Positions 13,461 to 23,316 of a stretch of DNA of 32,040 bases are shown here, piece after piece. Source of the stretch: Peptococcaceae bacterium UBA7185 (GTDB lineage Bacteria; Bacillota; Peptococcia; Peptococcales; Peptococcaceae). The notes below the pieces were generated by a model. It searched no databases. It saw only the letters and a program-made list of their open reading frames with translations, and was not told the DNA's origin. A program made the translations under genes and the position numbers. The stretch spans positions 30,539 to 62,578 of the forward strand of contig DKVF01000086.1 of the NCBI GenBank assembly GCA_002491065.1, written 5' to 3'. The first letter of the stretch is position 1. Every line of letters starts with the position of its first letter.

Positions 13461-14948
13461 ATGATCATGAAAGTGCTGAAAGATTTATTACAAGAAGTAA
13501 ATTACAGGGAACAGTGTGTCATGGAAAGTGTAGAAATAACAGGAATTCAATATGATTCCAGGAAGGTGCAACCAGGTAATTTATTTGTAGCGGTGAAGGG
13601 CTTTCAAAACGATGGTCATCAGTATATCCGTCAGGCTTTGGAGCTCGGTGCAGCGGTGATTATGATTTCCGATGAGGCATATTGCTCTTCTGAATATTCA
13701 TGGATTTTGGTGGAGGATTGTCGTTTAGCATTAGCACAAATCAGCAACGCTTTTTATGAACATCCCAGTGAAAAACTGACCTTGATTGGTGTGACTGGTA
13801 CAAATGGAAAAACTACAACGACAAATTTAATTTGCCATATTCTTGAAGCACAAGGAGAAAAAACGGGGTTAATCGGTACAATTCATAACCGAATTGGATC
13901 TGAAATTTTAGAAGGTTCCCGCACAACGCCAGAAGCACTAGAATTGCAGCAAATGTTCGCTCGCATGGTGAAGGAAGGGATTCATTATGCTGTGATGGAG
14001 GTTAGTTCTCATGCATTAGAATTGCATCGCGTAACTTGCTGTGATTTTGATATTGCTGTATTTACCAATTTGACACAGGATCATTTGGATTATCATATTA
14101 CGATGGAGAACTATTGCAAAGCGAAGACAAAATTATTTCGTATGCTTGGTGAAAAAGGTGAAAGAGCCGGTTTGAAAAAGACGGCGATAATTAATACTGA
14201 TGATGAATGGGCAAATCATTTTATGGTTGCATCCAATGTACCAGTAATCACATATAGTATGCAAAAGGATGCAAGTTGGAAAGCAGAGGATGTGCATATA
14301 GGTGCTGCGGGTGTAAGTTACAAGGTAGATGGATATCCAGTGCAATTGCACTTAACGGGGAATTTCAATGTGTATAATTCCTTGGCGGCATTGGCTGTAG
14401 GAGAAACGTTAGGTTTTCCACTGAAAAATGTGATTGGGGCGCTGGAACAGGTAAATGGGATTGCCGGGCGCTTTCAGAGTGTACCAGGTACGAAGGAGTT
14501 TAGTGTAATCGTAGATTATGCCCACACGCCAGATGGGTTGGAAAATGTGATCTCTACAGCGCAGGCTTTTGCAAAGGGGCGTGTGATTACTGTGTTTGGC
14601 TGCGGTGGCGACCGTGATCGGACAAAACGGCCTTTAATGGGAGAAGTTGCGGCAAATCTCAGTGATTATTGTGTGGTGACTTCCGACAATCCACGCACGG
14701 AGGATCCAAAACGAATTTTGCAGGATATTCTGCCCGGGGTAGCGAAACATATGGAGCCGGAGTTTTATCATGTGGAGGTAGACCGGCGCAAAGCGATTTT
14801 TTATGCAATCATGATGGCTCAGACTGGTGATGTGGTATTATTGGCGGGAAAGGGTCATGAAAATTATCAGGATGTACAGGGTGTGAAACATCATTTTGAC
14901 GATTATGAGATTGCCCAGGAGGCTATAGCAGTAAAACAAGGAGTCTGA
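13461..14948 (+). CDS. murE: UDP-N-acetylmuramoyl-L-alanyl-D-glutamate--2,6-diaminopimelate ligase MurE
   Basis: A 495-residue Mur ligase with the three-domain fold. The N-terminal UDP-binding domain carries the DSRKVQPGNLFVAVKG motif (near 30-45), the ATP P-loop GVTGTNGKTTTT starts at residue 110, and the C-terminal domain carries the amino-acid selectivity motif D409-N-P-R412. DNPR marks meso-diaminopimelate enzymes, as opposed to the lysine type. It adds the third residue of the stem peptide in the cytoplasm. The ATG at 13461 follows GGGAGAG at 4-5 nt; the ATG two codons later is equally possible. It is first in a row of eight cell wall genes, 153 nt after the PBP gene. Confidence 0.97.
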   Translation: MIMKVLKDLLQEVNYREQCVMESVEITGIQYDSRKVQPGNLFVAVKGFQNDGHQYIRQALELGAAVIMISDEAYCSSEYSWILVEDCRLALAQISNAFYEHPSEKLTLIGVTGTNGKTTTTNLICHILEAQGEKTGLIGTIHNRIGSEILEGSRTTPEALELQQMFARMVKEGIHYAVMEVSSHALELHRVTCCDFDIAVFTNLTQDHLDYHITMENYCKAKTKLFRMLGEKGERAGLKKTAIINTDDEWANHFMVASNVPVITYSMQKDASWKAEDVHIGAAGVSYKVDGYPVQLHLTGNFNVYNSLAALAVGETLGFPLKNVIGALEQVNGIAGRFQSVPGTKEFSVIVDYAHTPDGLENVISTAQAFAKGRVITVFGCGGDRDRTKRPLMGEVAANLSDYCVVTSDNPRTEDPKRILQDILPGVAKHMEPEFYHVEVDRRKAIFYAIMMAQTGDVVLLAGKGHENYQDVQGVKHHFDDYEIAQEAIAVKQGV

Positions 14949-14984
14949 TGAAAAAAGAAATCTCGGATATGGGGAGGGAAATTT

Positions 14985-16352
14985 ATGCGGGAAACTATCA
15001 AAAATATTGCAGAGGCATTGGGCTATGCTTACCAGGAAGATGATGAAAAATGGATAACTGGTATTGCAATTGATAGTAGGACGGTACAGCCAGGAGATTT
15101 GTTTGTCGCTCTGGTTGGTGAAAAGACAGATGGACATCGTTATTTGCGCCAAGCAATAGAACAGGGTGCTGCAGCTGTAGTGATTAGTAGAGAAGAAATA
15201 CTGTCTGCAAATGACTATCAGAATTATATTCTTGTGTCTGATGGCGTTTTGTTTATTCAGCAACTGGCCCATTGGCAGCGCAGTAAAGTGCAAATTCCTG
15301 TGATTGCCGTAACAGGAAGTACAGGAAAAACCTCTACAAAAGATTTCTTAGCTGCATTATTGGAACCATTGGGGCATGTTGTTGTTACAAAAGGAAACCA
15401 TAATAATGAGTTGGGTTTGCCGTTAACCATTTGCGGTCTGGAGAAAGATACAAAAGCAGTGGTGGTAGAGATGGGTATGCGTGGTCTGGGACAGATTGAT
15501 TTTTTATGTCGGATTGCGGAACCTGATTATGGAATTATAACGAATATCGGGAAAACCCATTGTGAACTTTTAGGCTCACAAGAAAATATAGCCCGAGCAA
15601 AATGTGAGTTATTGCCATATATAAAAGAAGACAGTATAATTGTACTGAACAAAAAAGATGAAGTGTTTTTGCAGCCATGGTTATTTTCTTGCAAAGGGAA
15701 GATTTTATGGTTTGATGCTACTGGGCAGCATGCGGATTTGTGGGCCGATGAGATTTTCCAAGGTGAAGACACAATCCGCTATCAATTGCATTGGGGAGAC
15801 GAGCAGCAGGAAATTGTCCTACCCGTGCAAGGGGTACATAATGTATCTAACAGTTTAGCTGCAATTGGGATAGCACACAGCTTAGGTATAAGCTGGGAAG
15901 ATATTCGACACACTTTACAGAAAGTGAAATTGACAGGTATGCGGCTTGCGATGACGGTGTCGGCACAAGGCGTTAAGATTATCAATGATGCGTATAATGC
16001 AAATCCTGATTCTATGAAAAGTGCCTTAGGCGTTTTAGTACAACAAAAAGGCGACCGCAAAATTGCGGTGCTGGGAGATATGTATGAGCTTGGATGTTAT
16101 GAGGAAGAAAGTCATAAAGAAGTGGGGACTGCTGTTGCGGCGCAAAAAATCGACTATTTAATTGCGGTAGGTGCGTTAGGCAAGTTGATTGGAGAAGCTG
16201 CACAGGCAGCAGGCTGCCGTGTGGATTGGGCTGAAAACAATGAGCAAGCAATTACGCTTTTACGTCAATATGTGCATGCTGATGATGTTGTCTTAGTAAA
16301 AGGTAGCCGTGGGATGCAGATGGAGCAAATTGTACAGAACATGATGGGGTGA
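14985..16352 (+). CDS. murF: UDP-N-acetylmuramoyl-tripeptide--D-alanyl-D-alanine ligase MurF
   Basis: A 455-residue Mur ligase. The N-terminal domain has IDSRTVQPGDLFVALVGEKTDGH (shared with MurE), the P-loop V109-TGSTGKTSTK marks MurF, and the C-terminal NDAYNANPDSMKSAL motif near 330-344 is the MurF signature. It attaches D-Ala-D-Ala to UDP-MurNAc-tripeptide to complete the cytoplasmic precursor. The SD GGGGAGGG lies 6 nt before the ATG. It is separated from murE by 36 nt and from mraY by 4 nt, so the three are surely one transcript. Confidence 0.97.
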   Translation: MRETIKNIAEALGYAYQEDDEKWITGIAIDSRTVQPGDLFVALVGEKTDGHRYLRQAIEQGAAAVVISREEILSANDYQNYILVSDGVLFIQQLAHWQRSKVQIPVIAVTGSTGKTSTKDFLAALLEPLGHVVVTKGNHNNELGLPLTICGLEKDTKAVVVEMGMRGLGQIDFLCRIAEPDYGIITNIGKTHCELLGSQENIARAKCELLPYIKEDSIIVLNKKDEVFLQPWLFSCKGKILWFDATGQHADLWADEIFQGEDTIRYQLHWGDEQQEIVLPVQGVHNVSNSLAAIGIAHSLGISWEDIRHTLQKVKLTGMRLAMTVSAQGVKIINDAYNANPDSMKSALGVLVQQKGDRKIAVLGDMYELGCYEEESHKEVGTAVAAQKIDYLIAVGALGKLIGEAAQAAGCRVDWAENNEQAITLLRQYVHADDVVLVKGSRGMQMEQIVQNMMG

Positions 16353-16356
16353 AATT

Positions 16357-17328
16357 ATGTGGCAAATCGTCTTAGCTTTTGTGCTCAGCCTTGGAACGTG
16401 TCTTGTGATAGGTCCGGTCATGATTCCGGCGCTGCGACGCTTAAAATTTGGGCAGAGTGTACGGAATGATGGCCCACAGAGGCATTTACAGAAGCAAGGC
16501 ACACCTACTATGGGTGGTGTGATGTTTTTCTTTAGTTTAATTTTGGGCACAATTTTTCTGGCACGGGATAATTATATTGGTTATTATTTATTATTGTTCA
16601 CATTAGGATTTGGACTGATTGGCTTTGTGGATGATTACATCAAAATTGTAAAAAAGCGTTCGCTGGGATTAACAGCAGGTCAAAAAATTGTGGCGCAATT
16701 AGGTTTTTCCTGCTTATTAATTTTTTTAGCGCTGCACTTCTTAAGAATCAGTACAGAAGTAATGATTCCAATTATTGGGGTTACAATAGATTTAGGTTGG
16801 TTTTATGCGCCATTTTCGGTATTCTTGATGGTGGGCACAACTAATGCGGTGAATTTGACAGATGGCTTGGATGGTTTGGCTTCTGGTGTGACAATGATTG
16901 TAGCACTGGGCTATACGTTGATTGGAATCTTGTGTCAGCAGTATGCAGTGGTAATCTTTGGTGCAGCATTGGTAGGCAGTTGCTTAGGCTTTCTGGTATT
17001 TAATCATTATCCGGCAAAGGTTTTTATGGGGGATACTGGTTCTCTTGCGTTGGGTGGCGCTGTAGCAGCATTAGCTATAGTGACAAAGACAGAGTTGTTT
17101 TTACCATTGATTGGGATTATTTATGTAGCTGAGGCGTTTTCCGATATCATTCAGGTTGGCGTATACAAATGGAAGCATGTGCGGGTTTTTAAAATGGCAC
17201 CGTTACATCACCATTTTGAGCTGTGTGGTTGGTCAGAATGGAAAGTTGTGCGTGTATTCTGGGCAGTTACGGCAGCGGCAGTGCTTTTGACATTGCTATG
17301 CTACAATATTACATTGATGAATTTATAA
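16357..17328 (+). CDS. mraY: Phospho-N-acetylmuramoyl-pentapeptide transferase MraY
   Basis: A 323-residue integral membrane enzyme with about 10 TM helices. Key motifs are GTPTMGGVMF (near 48-57), the catalytic-site DDYIKI (near 92), NLTDGLDGLASG (near 166-177), the second aspartate-containing segment KVFMGDTGSLALGG (near 222-235), and the HHHFE motif in APLHHHFELCGWSE (near 284-297). It transfers phospho-MurNAc-pentapeptide from UDP onto undecaprenyl phosphate to give lipid I, on the inner face of the membrane. The ATG follows GGGGTG closely, only 4 nt after murF. The length is standard for Firmicutes. Confidence 0.98.
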   Translation: MWQIVLAFVLSLGTCLVIGPVMIPALRRLKFGQSVRNDGPQRHLQKQGTPTMGGVMFFFSLILGTIFLARDNYIGYYLLLFTLGFGLIGFVDDYIKIVKKRSLGLTAGQKIVAQLGFSCLLIFLALHFLRISTEVMIPIIGVTIDLGWFYAPFSVFLMVGTTNAVNLTDGLDGLASGVTMIVALGYTLIGILCQQYAVVIFGAALVGSCLGFLVFNHYPAKVFMGDTGSLALGGAVAALAIVTKTELFLPLIGIIYVAEAFSDIIQVGVYKWKHVRVFKMAPLHHHFELCGWSEWKVVRVFWAVTAAAVLLTLLCYNITLMNL

Positions 17329-17421
17329 ATTTTGCGTCTATGCATTTATCTGAAAAACGTGTTTAATATGAAGTATGGATACAAAAAATATACAGAGAAT
17401 TTTTCGAAGAGGTGCAAACGG

Positions 17422-18753
17422 ATGGGAAAAGTATTGGTGATTGGTGCCGCGCGCAGTGGTTTAGCGGCTGCAGAATTTCTGGCCAAGCAGGGCGAAGATG
17501 TTGTGCTAACTGACCTGAAACGAGTAGAAGATACTGATGTACTGGAGAATTTGGGAATCCAGACACTTTTGGGAGAGCAGCCGGATGTGGCGGCGATTCA
17601 GCCGGATTATATTCTGATGAGCCCTGGTGTGCCGCTGAGTATTCCGCCGGTTGTATACGCCAAAGCACATGATATCCCTGTGATTGGCGAATTGGAATTG
17701 GCTTATCGAAATTGCAAAGCGCCTTTTGTGGCCATTACTGGAACCAATGGGAAAACGACGACGACGACGTTAACGGGAGAATTGCTGAAGAAAACGGAAA
17801 AACAAGTATTTGTAGGCGGTAACATCGGTGTGCCAATCATCAGCTATGTGGCAGATTTACAAAAGGACGATGTGGTGGTAGCGGAAGTGAGCAGTTTTCA
17901 ATTGGAAACTACAGATTCCTTTTGCCCTCATTTGGCGCTAATACTCAATTTGACACCGGATCATTTAGACCGACATGGTGATATGGCAGGATATTTGGCT
18001 GCAAAGGCGAAAATATTTGCTAATCAAAAGGATTCCGATTATCTGGTATTGAATTATGATGATGAAACTTTGCGGGGATTGGAAAGCCAAAGTAGAGGAA
18101 AAGTGATATTTTTTAGCCAGCAGCATAAACTAGAAGAGGGCGTTTATCTGGATGGAGAAGAGATAATACTGGCATGGGAAGGAAAAAAGATTTCCATCTG
18201 CACTGTAGATGAAATTGCGATAAAGGGGAGGCATAATCTGGAAAATGCTATGGGTGCGATTACGCTGGCTTATTTAAGCGGTGTGACACCAGAGAAGATT
18301 CGAGAAGTATTAACGACGTTTCCCGGTGTAGAGCATCGGCTGGAGCCGGTACGTACTTTGCGTGGCGTACTTTACATTAACGACTCAAAAGGAACCAATC
18401 CAGATTCCACAATAAAGGCCCTGGAAGCCTACGATCGGCCTATTGTGATTATTCTGGGGGGGAAAAACAAAGGCGTTCCCTTTACCGAATTGGCCAGTGT
18501 AGTAAAGCAACGGGCAAAGAAGGCTGTAGTTTTGGGCCAGGCCAAACCGGAACTGATAGAGGCCTTAGAAAGTGTAGATTTCCATAATTATGTGACAGCT
18601 GATACCTTTGCGGAAGGTGTGACAACAGCTGCCCAGTTGGCAGAATCGGGCGATATCGTACTCTTATCGCCGGCCTGCACAAGTTGGGATATGTTCCGCA
18701 GTTATGAGGAAAGAGGAAAGTTATTTAAAGAAATCGTGGCAGCGTTGGAGTAG
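17422..18753 (+). CDS. murD: UDP-N-acetylmuramoylalanine--D-glutamate ligase MurD
   Basis: A 443-residue Mur ligase. The N-terminal Rossmann part begins KVLVIGAARSGLAAAEFL, the P-loop A104-ITGTNGKTTTTT is clear, and the NLTPDHLDRHG metal-site segment and the C-terminal NDSKGTNPDST and LSPACTSWDMFRSYEERG motifs confirm MurD. It adds D-Glu to UDP-MurNAc-L-Ala. I chose the ATG at 17422 (SD AGAGGTG, 7 nt). The open frame extends 30 codons further up to a TTG, with another ATG at 17368, but that stretch (Lys/Tyr-rich) matches nothing in the family and neither start has an SD. It lies 93 nt after mraY with no terminator between. Confidence 0.96.
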   Translation: MGKVLVIGAARSGLAAAEFLAKQGEDVVLTDLKRVEDTDVLENLGIQTLLGEQPDVAAIQPDYILMSPGVPLSIPPVVYAKAHDIPVIGELELAYRNCKAPFVAITGTNGKTTTTTLTGELLKKTEKQVFVGGNIGVPIISYVADLQKDDVVVAEVSSFQLETTDSFCPHLALILNLTPDHLDRHGDMAGYLAAKAKIFANQKDSDYLVLNYDDETLRGLESQSRGKVIFFSQQHKLEEGVYLDGEEIILAWEGKKISICTVDEIAIKGRHNLENAMGAITLAYLSGVTPEKIREVLTTFPGVEHRLEPVRTLRGVLYINDSKGTNPDSTIKALEAYDRPIVIILGGKNKGVPFTELASVVKQRAKKAVVLGQAKPELIEALESVDFHNYVTADTFAEGVTTAAQLAESGDIVLLSPACTSWDMFRSYEERGKLFKEIVAALE

Positions 18754-18791
18754 ACAGAGTTTTGATTGCAAGATAAATGGGGGTGGTAGCT

Positions 18792-19880
18792 GTGGAACGA
18801 AGAGGTCCAGCAGATCTTTTGCTGTTTTTTATCACATTAGTTTTACTGGCAATTGGATTGATCATGGTTCTCAGCGCCAGTTCTTATGAAGCCATGATTG
18901 ACTATAATGATGCGCTGCATTATTTTAAACGGCAGTTGATTTTTATGGCGCTTGGTTTTGTTTTTATGTTTATCATGATGAACATAAAACCGGAGTTTAT
19001 TAAAGGGTTAGCAGTGCCTGCTATGATTTGTTGTGTAATCATGCTGTTGTTGCTGCCAATAATCGGTGTAGAAGTAGGCGGCTCCAAACGGTGGCTAGGT
19101 ACGGCAACTGTGCGTTTTGCACCTGCTGAGATCGCCAAGCCGGTGGTGATCGTATTTTTTGCGATGTGGCTTAGCTCCATAGGCAAAAAAAACCTGCAAA
19201 CGTTTAAGGGTTTTTTCTATACGTTGCTTATTTTAGCTGTGATTCCGGGGTTGGTTGTGATTGAGGACCTGGGTACGGCTATCGTCATTGCAGGGGCTTT
19301 GGTATGTATGATGATTGCCGCTGAGGTACCTTGGAAATATTTAGGAGGTACAATGGGTATAGGATTACTGGGTGTAATCGGCATGATTGTGGTTAAACCT
19401 TATCGTATGAAACGGATTACTGCGTTTTTAGACCCTTTTGCCGATCCCAGTAATACAGGATATCAGGTTGTGCAATCCCTCTATGCCATAGGTTCGGGCT
19501 GGCTTTTTGGTGTTGGTTTAGGTGCAAGCCGACAAAAGCTCTTTTATCTGCCGGAAAGACATACGGACTTTATTTTTTCTATTATTTGTGAGGAACTAGG
19601 ATTCGTAGGTGGTTCATTTGTAATTCTTTTATTTGCAATGTTTATTTGGCGTGGTTTTTATATAGCATTACATTTAGACGATAAATTTAAGTCGCTGACA
19701 GCATTTGGTTTAACAGCAGTAATTGGAATTCAAGCTATGGTAAATATTGGCGTTGCTGTGGGTGCAATGCCGGTAACAGGGATTACTCTACCCTTTATAA
19801 GCTATGGCGGAACGTCACTATCCTTTATGCTGGCGACAGTAGGTTTCTTGTTAAATATGTCCCGATATATGAGACATTAA
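18792..19880 (+). CDS. ftsW: Lipid II polymerase FtsW (SEDS family; SpoVE-like)
   Basis: A 362-residue SEDS glycosyltransferase with about 10 TM helices. Motifs: the KRWLG segment after TM3, PAEIAKPVVIVFFAMWLS, EDLGTAIVIAGAL, DPFADPSNTGYQVVQSLYAIGSGW, then GVGLGASRQKLFYLPERHTDFIFSIICEELG, where the HTDF aspartate is thought to be catalytic, and the terminal GITLPFISYGGTS. It polymerises lipid II into glycan chains at the septum with its partner PBP. SEDS proteins cannot be split safely into FtsW and SpoVE by sequence. I prefer the GTG start at 18792, 5 nt after GGGGGTGG; an in-frame ATG five codons earlier (18777) overlaps that SD and has none of its own. Confidence 0.93.
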   Translation: MERRGPADLLLFFITLVLLAIGLIMVLSASSYEAMIDYNDALHYFKRQLIFMALGFVFMFIMMNIKPEFIKGLAVPAMICCVIMLLLLPIIGVEVGGSKRWLGTATVRFAPAEIAKPVVIVFFAMWLSSIGKKNLQTFKGFFYTLLILAVIPGLVVIEDLGTAIVIAGALVCMMIAAEVPWKYLGGTMGIGLLGVIGMIVVKPYRMKRITAFLDPFADPSNTGYQVVQSLYAIGSGWLFGVGLGASRQKLFYLPERHTDFIFSIICEELGFVGGSFVILLFAMFIWRGFYIALHLDDKFKSLTAFGLTAVIGIQAMVNIGVAVGAMPVTGITLPFISYGGTSLSFMLATVGFLLNMSRYMRH

Positions 19881-19928
19881 TGGTATTCTTATAAAAAATA
19901 AATACAGAAAAATAAGGTGGTGTAATAG

Positions 19929-21035
19929 ATGCGTATTCTACTGGCAGGCGGCGGTACAGGTGGACATATTTATCCGGCTTTAGCGATTGCCGAAAGAATC
20001 AAGTATTTACGTCCCGCATGGGAAATATTATATGTAGGCACAGAAAAAGGTTTGGAGAATAGAATCGTCCCCCAAAGGGGTGTTCCTTTTCAGACCATTG
20101 CAGTGGAGGGGCTTCCGCGAAAAATCAGTCCGGCTTTGTTGAAAGCAATGGGTAAAGCTGGAGGCGGGTGTTTGGAGGCAAGAAAAATAGTAAAGCAATT
20201 TGCACCAGATTTGGTGATTGGCACGGGCGGTTATGTGTGTGGACCGGTAGTATTGGCCGCTAGGATGGCAGGTATTCCAGCTATGATACATGAACAAAAC
20301 GCCTTCCCTGGTGTAACGAATAAAATTTTAGCGCATTTCGCCAATCAAATTATGGTGAATTTCCAGGCCTCTGAAAAATATTTTGTACATAAAGAGCGGA
20401 TCAAGGTTACTGGATTGCCAGTACGGCAAGAAGTCTTAAATGCAAGAAAAGAAGAGGGGCTCTCCTACTTTGGGTTCTCTGGTGGAAAAACAACGTTGCT
20501 GGTTAGTGGCGGAAGCCGTGGGGCACGGAGCTTAAACAGAGCGATGGCTGCTGCATATCCACGATTGGTGCAGCATAGTGATCTGCAGATTTTACATTTG
20601 ACTGGTAACAGCGATTATGAGGACACTTTGCAGGCTATTACAACAAAAGGAATAGATTTGAAGCAATATCCGCAAATTATTATAAAACCTTATTTGGATG
20701 AGATGCAATATGGTTTAGCAGCTGCAGATTTTTGCGTAGGCAGAGCTGGCGCAACATTTCTAGCTGAGATTACGGCTTGCGGATTGCCGGGGATTTTGAT
20801 ACCTTATCCTTACGCAGCGGAAAATCATCAGGAATATAATGCGAGGGCCCTGGAAGCTCAGCAAGCAGCGATTGTAATTCTTGATGGCGATTTATCGAGT
20901 TCTCTGCTCAGTCAGAATATTTTGGATTTATATCAAAATAAAGACAAACGGGAAAATATGGCAAAAAATGCGCGTAGTATGGGGAAAAGAGATGCGTTGA
21001 ATCAAATTATTCAATTGATAGAGCAATATAGCTAG
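19929..21035 (+). CDS. murG: UDP-GlcNAc:lipid I N-acetylglucosaminyltransferase MurG
   Basis: A 368-residue GT-B fold glycosyltransferase on the inner face of the membrane. It begins MRILLAGGGTGGHIYPALAIAE with the diphosphate-binding GGGTGGH at residues 7-13. The second conserved segment GTGGYVCGPVVLAA is near 99-112, HEQNAFPGVTNK near 122-133, and the C-terminal GRAGATFLAEITACGLPGILIPYPYAAENHQEYNA block (near 271-305) contacts UDP-GlcNAc. It converts lipid I into lipid II. The SD AAGGTGG lies 10 nt before the ATG. It is 48 nt after ftsW and 12 nt before the chosen murC start. Confidence 0.98.
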   Translation: MRILLAGGGTGGHIYPALAIAERIKYLRPAWEILYVGTEKGLENRIVPQRGVPFQTIAVEGLPRKISPALLKAMGKAGGGCLEARKIVKQFAPDLVIGTGGYVCGPVVLAARMAGIPAMIHEQNAFPGVTNKILAHFANQIMVNFQASEKYFVHKERIKVTGLPVRQEVLNARKEEGLSYFGFSGGKTTLLVSGGSRGARSLNRAMAAAYPRLVQHSDLQILHLTGNSDYEDTLQAITTKGIDLKQYPQIIIKPYLDEMQYGLAAADFCVGRAGATFLAEITACGLPGILIPYPYAAENHQEYNARALEAQQAAIVILDGDLSSSLLSQNILDLYQNKDKRENMAKNARSMGKRDALNQIIQLIEQYS

Positions 21036-21047
21036 GGGGGATTGCAG

Positions 21048-22418
21048 GTGCAGAATTTAAAAGAGAAACACATATATTTCATGGGAATCGGCGGAATCGG
21101 TATGAGTGGGATTGCGGAGATTTTGCTGGATTGGGGATGTCATATTTCAGGTTCGGATATCAAAACGTCAAATGTAACCGAAAGGTTGCAAAGAAAAGGT
21201 GCAATCATTCATATTGGGCAAAAGGCGGAAAATATCACAGAAAAGATCGATATTGTGGTGCGCTCCAGTGCGATTCGTGAAAATAATGAAGAGCTGATAC
21301 AGGCGCGAAAATTAGGAATCGAAATCCTGCATCGTTCGCAGATGTTGGCGATGCTCATGGAACATAAGCGTGCAATCTGTGTAGCAGGTGCTCACGGAAA
21401 AACAACAACTTCCTCCATGATTGCTTTGATGTTGGAACTGGCAGGGAAGGATCCTACAATTGTAGTGGGCGGAGAAATTGCGCAAATCAGCAGCAATGCA
21501 AAAAGCGGGCGAGGAGATTTGCTTGTAGCGGAAGCAGACGAGAGCGACGGCTCTTTTCTTAATCTGTTGCCTTGGATGGCTGTGCTTACCAATGTAGAAG
21601 AAGACCATCTTGATCATTACAAAGATTTAGACGAAATTCGTCAGGCGTTTATTGCTTTTATTAGGAAAACTGGCGATCATGGTGTTGTGGTGTTGAATTA
21701 TGACTGTGAAGAGACAAGAAAAATGGCAAATTTGATTCCTGGCAAGATGATTTCTTATGGATTTTCTGAGGATGCACAGTTACAAGGGCGAAACTGGCGT
21801 TATGAGCAAGGTTTAAATTTGGCAGATGTGTTTTTTAATGGAGAGTTGTTAGGCACATTGCGGCTGGCAGTTCCAGGACAACATAATATCAGCAATGGTT
21901 TGGCGGCTGTGGCAGCTGGTTTAGTGTGTGGTATGAGTTTTGCAGAAATGTCAAATGGGTTGGCGCAGTTTAGCGGTGCAAGACGTCGTTTTCAGCTATT
22001 AGGACATGTGCATAATGTCCAGATTATTGATGATTATGCCCATCATCCTACAGAAATTACGGCTACCATTCAAGCGGCACGCGGCGTACATAATGGTCGT
22101 TTGGTGGCAGTATTTCAACCCCACCGGTACAGTCGTACAAAATTTTTAGCAGATAAATTTGCAGAGAGCTTTAAACTGGCTGATGAAGTAATTTTAACGG
22201 ATGTGTATTCTGCTGGGGAGAATTTGTCTGAGGGAGCAGAAAGTCAAGTAATTATTGATTGCATGAATCAGCCGGTACAATTGGTGCATAGAGAGAACTT
22301 GAATGAATTTTTACTAAAGTTTGTTCAACCGGGCGATATGGTGTTAATGATGGGAGCCGGAAACATTTGGCAGAATTCTATGCAGCTGGTGGAAGATTTA
22401 AAGCACAAAGAAATTTGA
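21048..22418 (+). CDS. murC: UDP-N-acetylmuramate--L-alanine ligase MurC
   Basis: A 456-residue Mur ligase. The N-terminal Rossmann motif HIYFMGIGGIGMSGIAEILL, the P-loop A113-GAHGKTTTSS, the EADESDGSFL segment, EEDHLDHY and the C-terminal DDYAHHPTEITATIQA and FQPHRYSRT motifs are all MurC hallmarks. It adds the first L-Ala to UDP-MurNAc. Start: GTG at 21048, 7 nt after AGGGGGG. A TTG two codons upstream is only 1 nt from the SD and is rejected. It is 12 nt after murG and 22 nt before murB. Confidence 0.97.
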   Translation: MQNLKEKHIYFMGIGGIGMSGIAEILLDWGCHISGSDIKTSNVTERLQRKGAIIHIGQKAENITEKIDIVVRSSAIRENNEELIQARKLGIEILHRSQMLAMLMEHKRAICVAGAHGKTTTSSMIALMLELAGKDPTIVVGGEIAQISSNAKSGRGDLLVAEADESDGSFLNLLPWMAVLTNVEEDHLDHYKDLDEIRQAFIAFIRKTGDHGVVVLNYDCEETRKMANLIPGKMISYGFSEDAQLQGRNWRYEQGLNLADVFFNGELLGTLRLAVPGQHNISNGLAAVAAGLVCGMSFAEMSNGLAQFSGARRRFQLLGHVHNVQIIDDYAHHPTEITATIQAARGVHNGRLVAVFQPHRYSRTKFLADKFAESFKLADEVILTDVYSAGENLSEGAESQVIIDCMNQPVQLVHRENLNEFLLKFVQPGDMVLMMGAGNIWQNSMQLVEDLKHKEI

Positions 22419-22440
22419 ACAAAGTGTTTGGGTGATTTTT

Positions 22441-23316
22441 ATGAAGGTCAAAAAAAATGAACCAATGTGTAATCATACAACCTGGCGCATTGGCGGTCCT
22501 GTTGAAGTACTGCTGCAGCCCGAAACTGTTGAAGAGCTTCAGCAGGCGTTGCTGGAAATACAGCGGACAGAAGAGCTGTGTCATGTGTTGGGTGGCGGTT
22601 CTAATGTGCTGGTAGCTGATGAAGGCATCGCAGGCACAGTGATTCAACTGGGCGGCAGCCTTTGCAAGATGGAGATAGCTTCCCCCTATATCACAGCGGA
22701 AGCGGGGGTTCCCCTTCCGGTATTAGCCCAAAAAGCTGCGGCAGCAGGGCTTTCTGGATTGGAATTTGCTGCCGGAATTCCTGGTACCATTGGTGGTGCG
22801 GTGGTAATGAATGCTGGTGCCTATGATGGACAAATTTCCGATATTGTGAGGCAAGTGATCTGCTGTGATAAAAAAGGAAAGTTGGTTACTTTAGATTCAG
22901 CTGACTGCGAATTTGCCTATCGCAACAGCCGTTTTAAGCAGGAGCAGGATTTGGTAATTATTTCTGTAAAATTAGAGTTAAATAAAGGAAATAAAGAGGA
23001 AATTCAAGCGCGCATGCAGAAACATACGGCATTACGGAAAGAAAAACAGCCGGTAGAATATCCCAGTGCCGGCAGTATTTTTAAAAATCCTCCAGGGGAA
23101 GCAGCAGGCAGATTAATTGAAATGGTGGGCGCAAAAGGTTGGAAACAGGGCGATGCTATGGTATCACAAAAACATAGTAATTTTATCATAAACACAGGAA
23201 AGGCTACCTGCGAGGATGTTTTACAGTTGATAAAACGGGTCAAGCAGGCAGTAGAGGAGCAAACCGGTGTGTGGTTAGAGGAAGAAATTTTAGTATTAGG
23301 TAAAGAAAATCTTTGA
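22441..23316 (+). CDS. murB: UDP-N-acetylenolpyruvoylglucosamine reductase MurB
   Basis: A 291-residue FAD-dependent reductase of the type II (short) kind. The FAD-binding segment CHVLGGGSNVLVADEGIAG is near 45-65, GLSGLEFAAGIPGTIGGAVVMNAGAYDGQ near 100-128, YRNSRFK near 160, and PSAGSIFKNP with the proton-donor Ser212 near 208-217. It reduces UDP-GlcNAc-enolpyruvate to UDP-MurNAc. I start at the ATG at 22441, 6 nt after GGGTG; a GTG at 22432 lies inside that SD. The MurA partner gene is not in the window. It is the last gene of the murE-started run; a hairpin spans its stop codon. Confidence 0.96.
   Translation: MKVKKNEPMCNHTTWRIGGPVEVLLQPETVEELQQALLEIQRTEELCHVLGGGSNVLVADEGIAGTVIQLGGSLCKMEIASPYITAEAGVPLPVLAQKAAAAGLSGLEFAAGIPGTIGGAVVMNAGAYDGQISDIVRQVICCDKKGKLVTLDSADCEFAYRNSRFKQEQDLVIISVKLELNKGNKEEIQARMQKHTALRKEKQPVEYPSAGSIFKNPPGEAAGRLIEMVGAKGWKQGDAMVSQKHSNFIINTGKATCEDVLQLIKRVKQAVEEQTGVWLEEEILVLGKENL

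Noticed and set aside
17332..17421. N-terminal 30-codon extension of murD to a TTG, with an ATG at 17368
   Set aside because: No SD at either start, the sequence is unlike any MurD N-terminus, and the ATG at 17422 has a well-placed SD just before the Rossmann motif.
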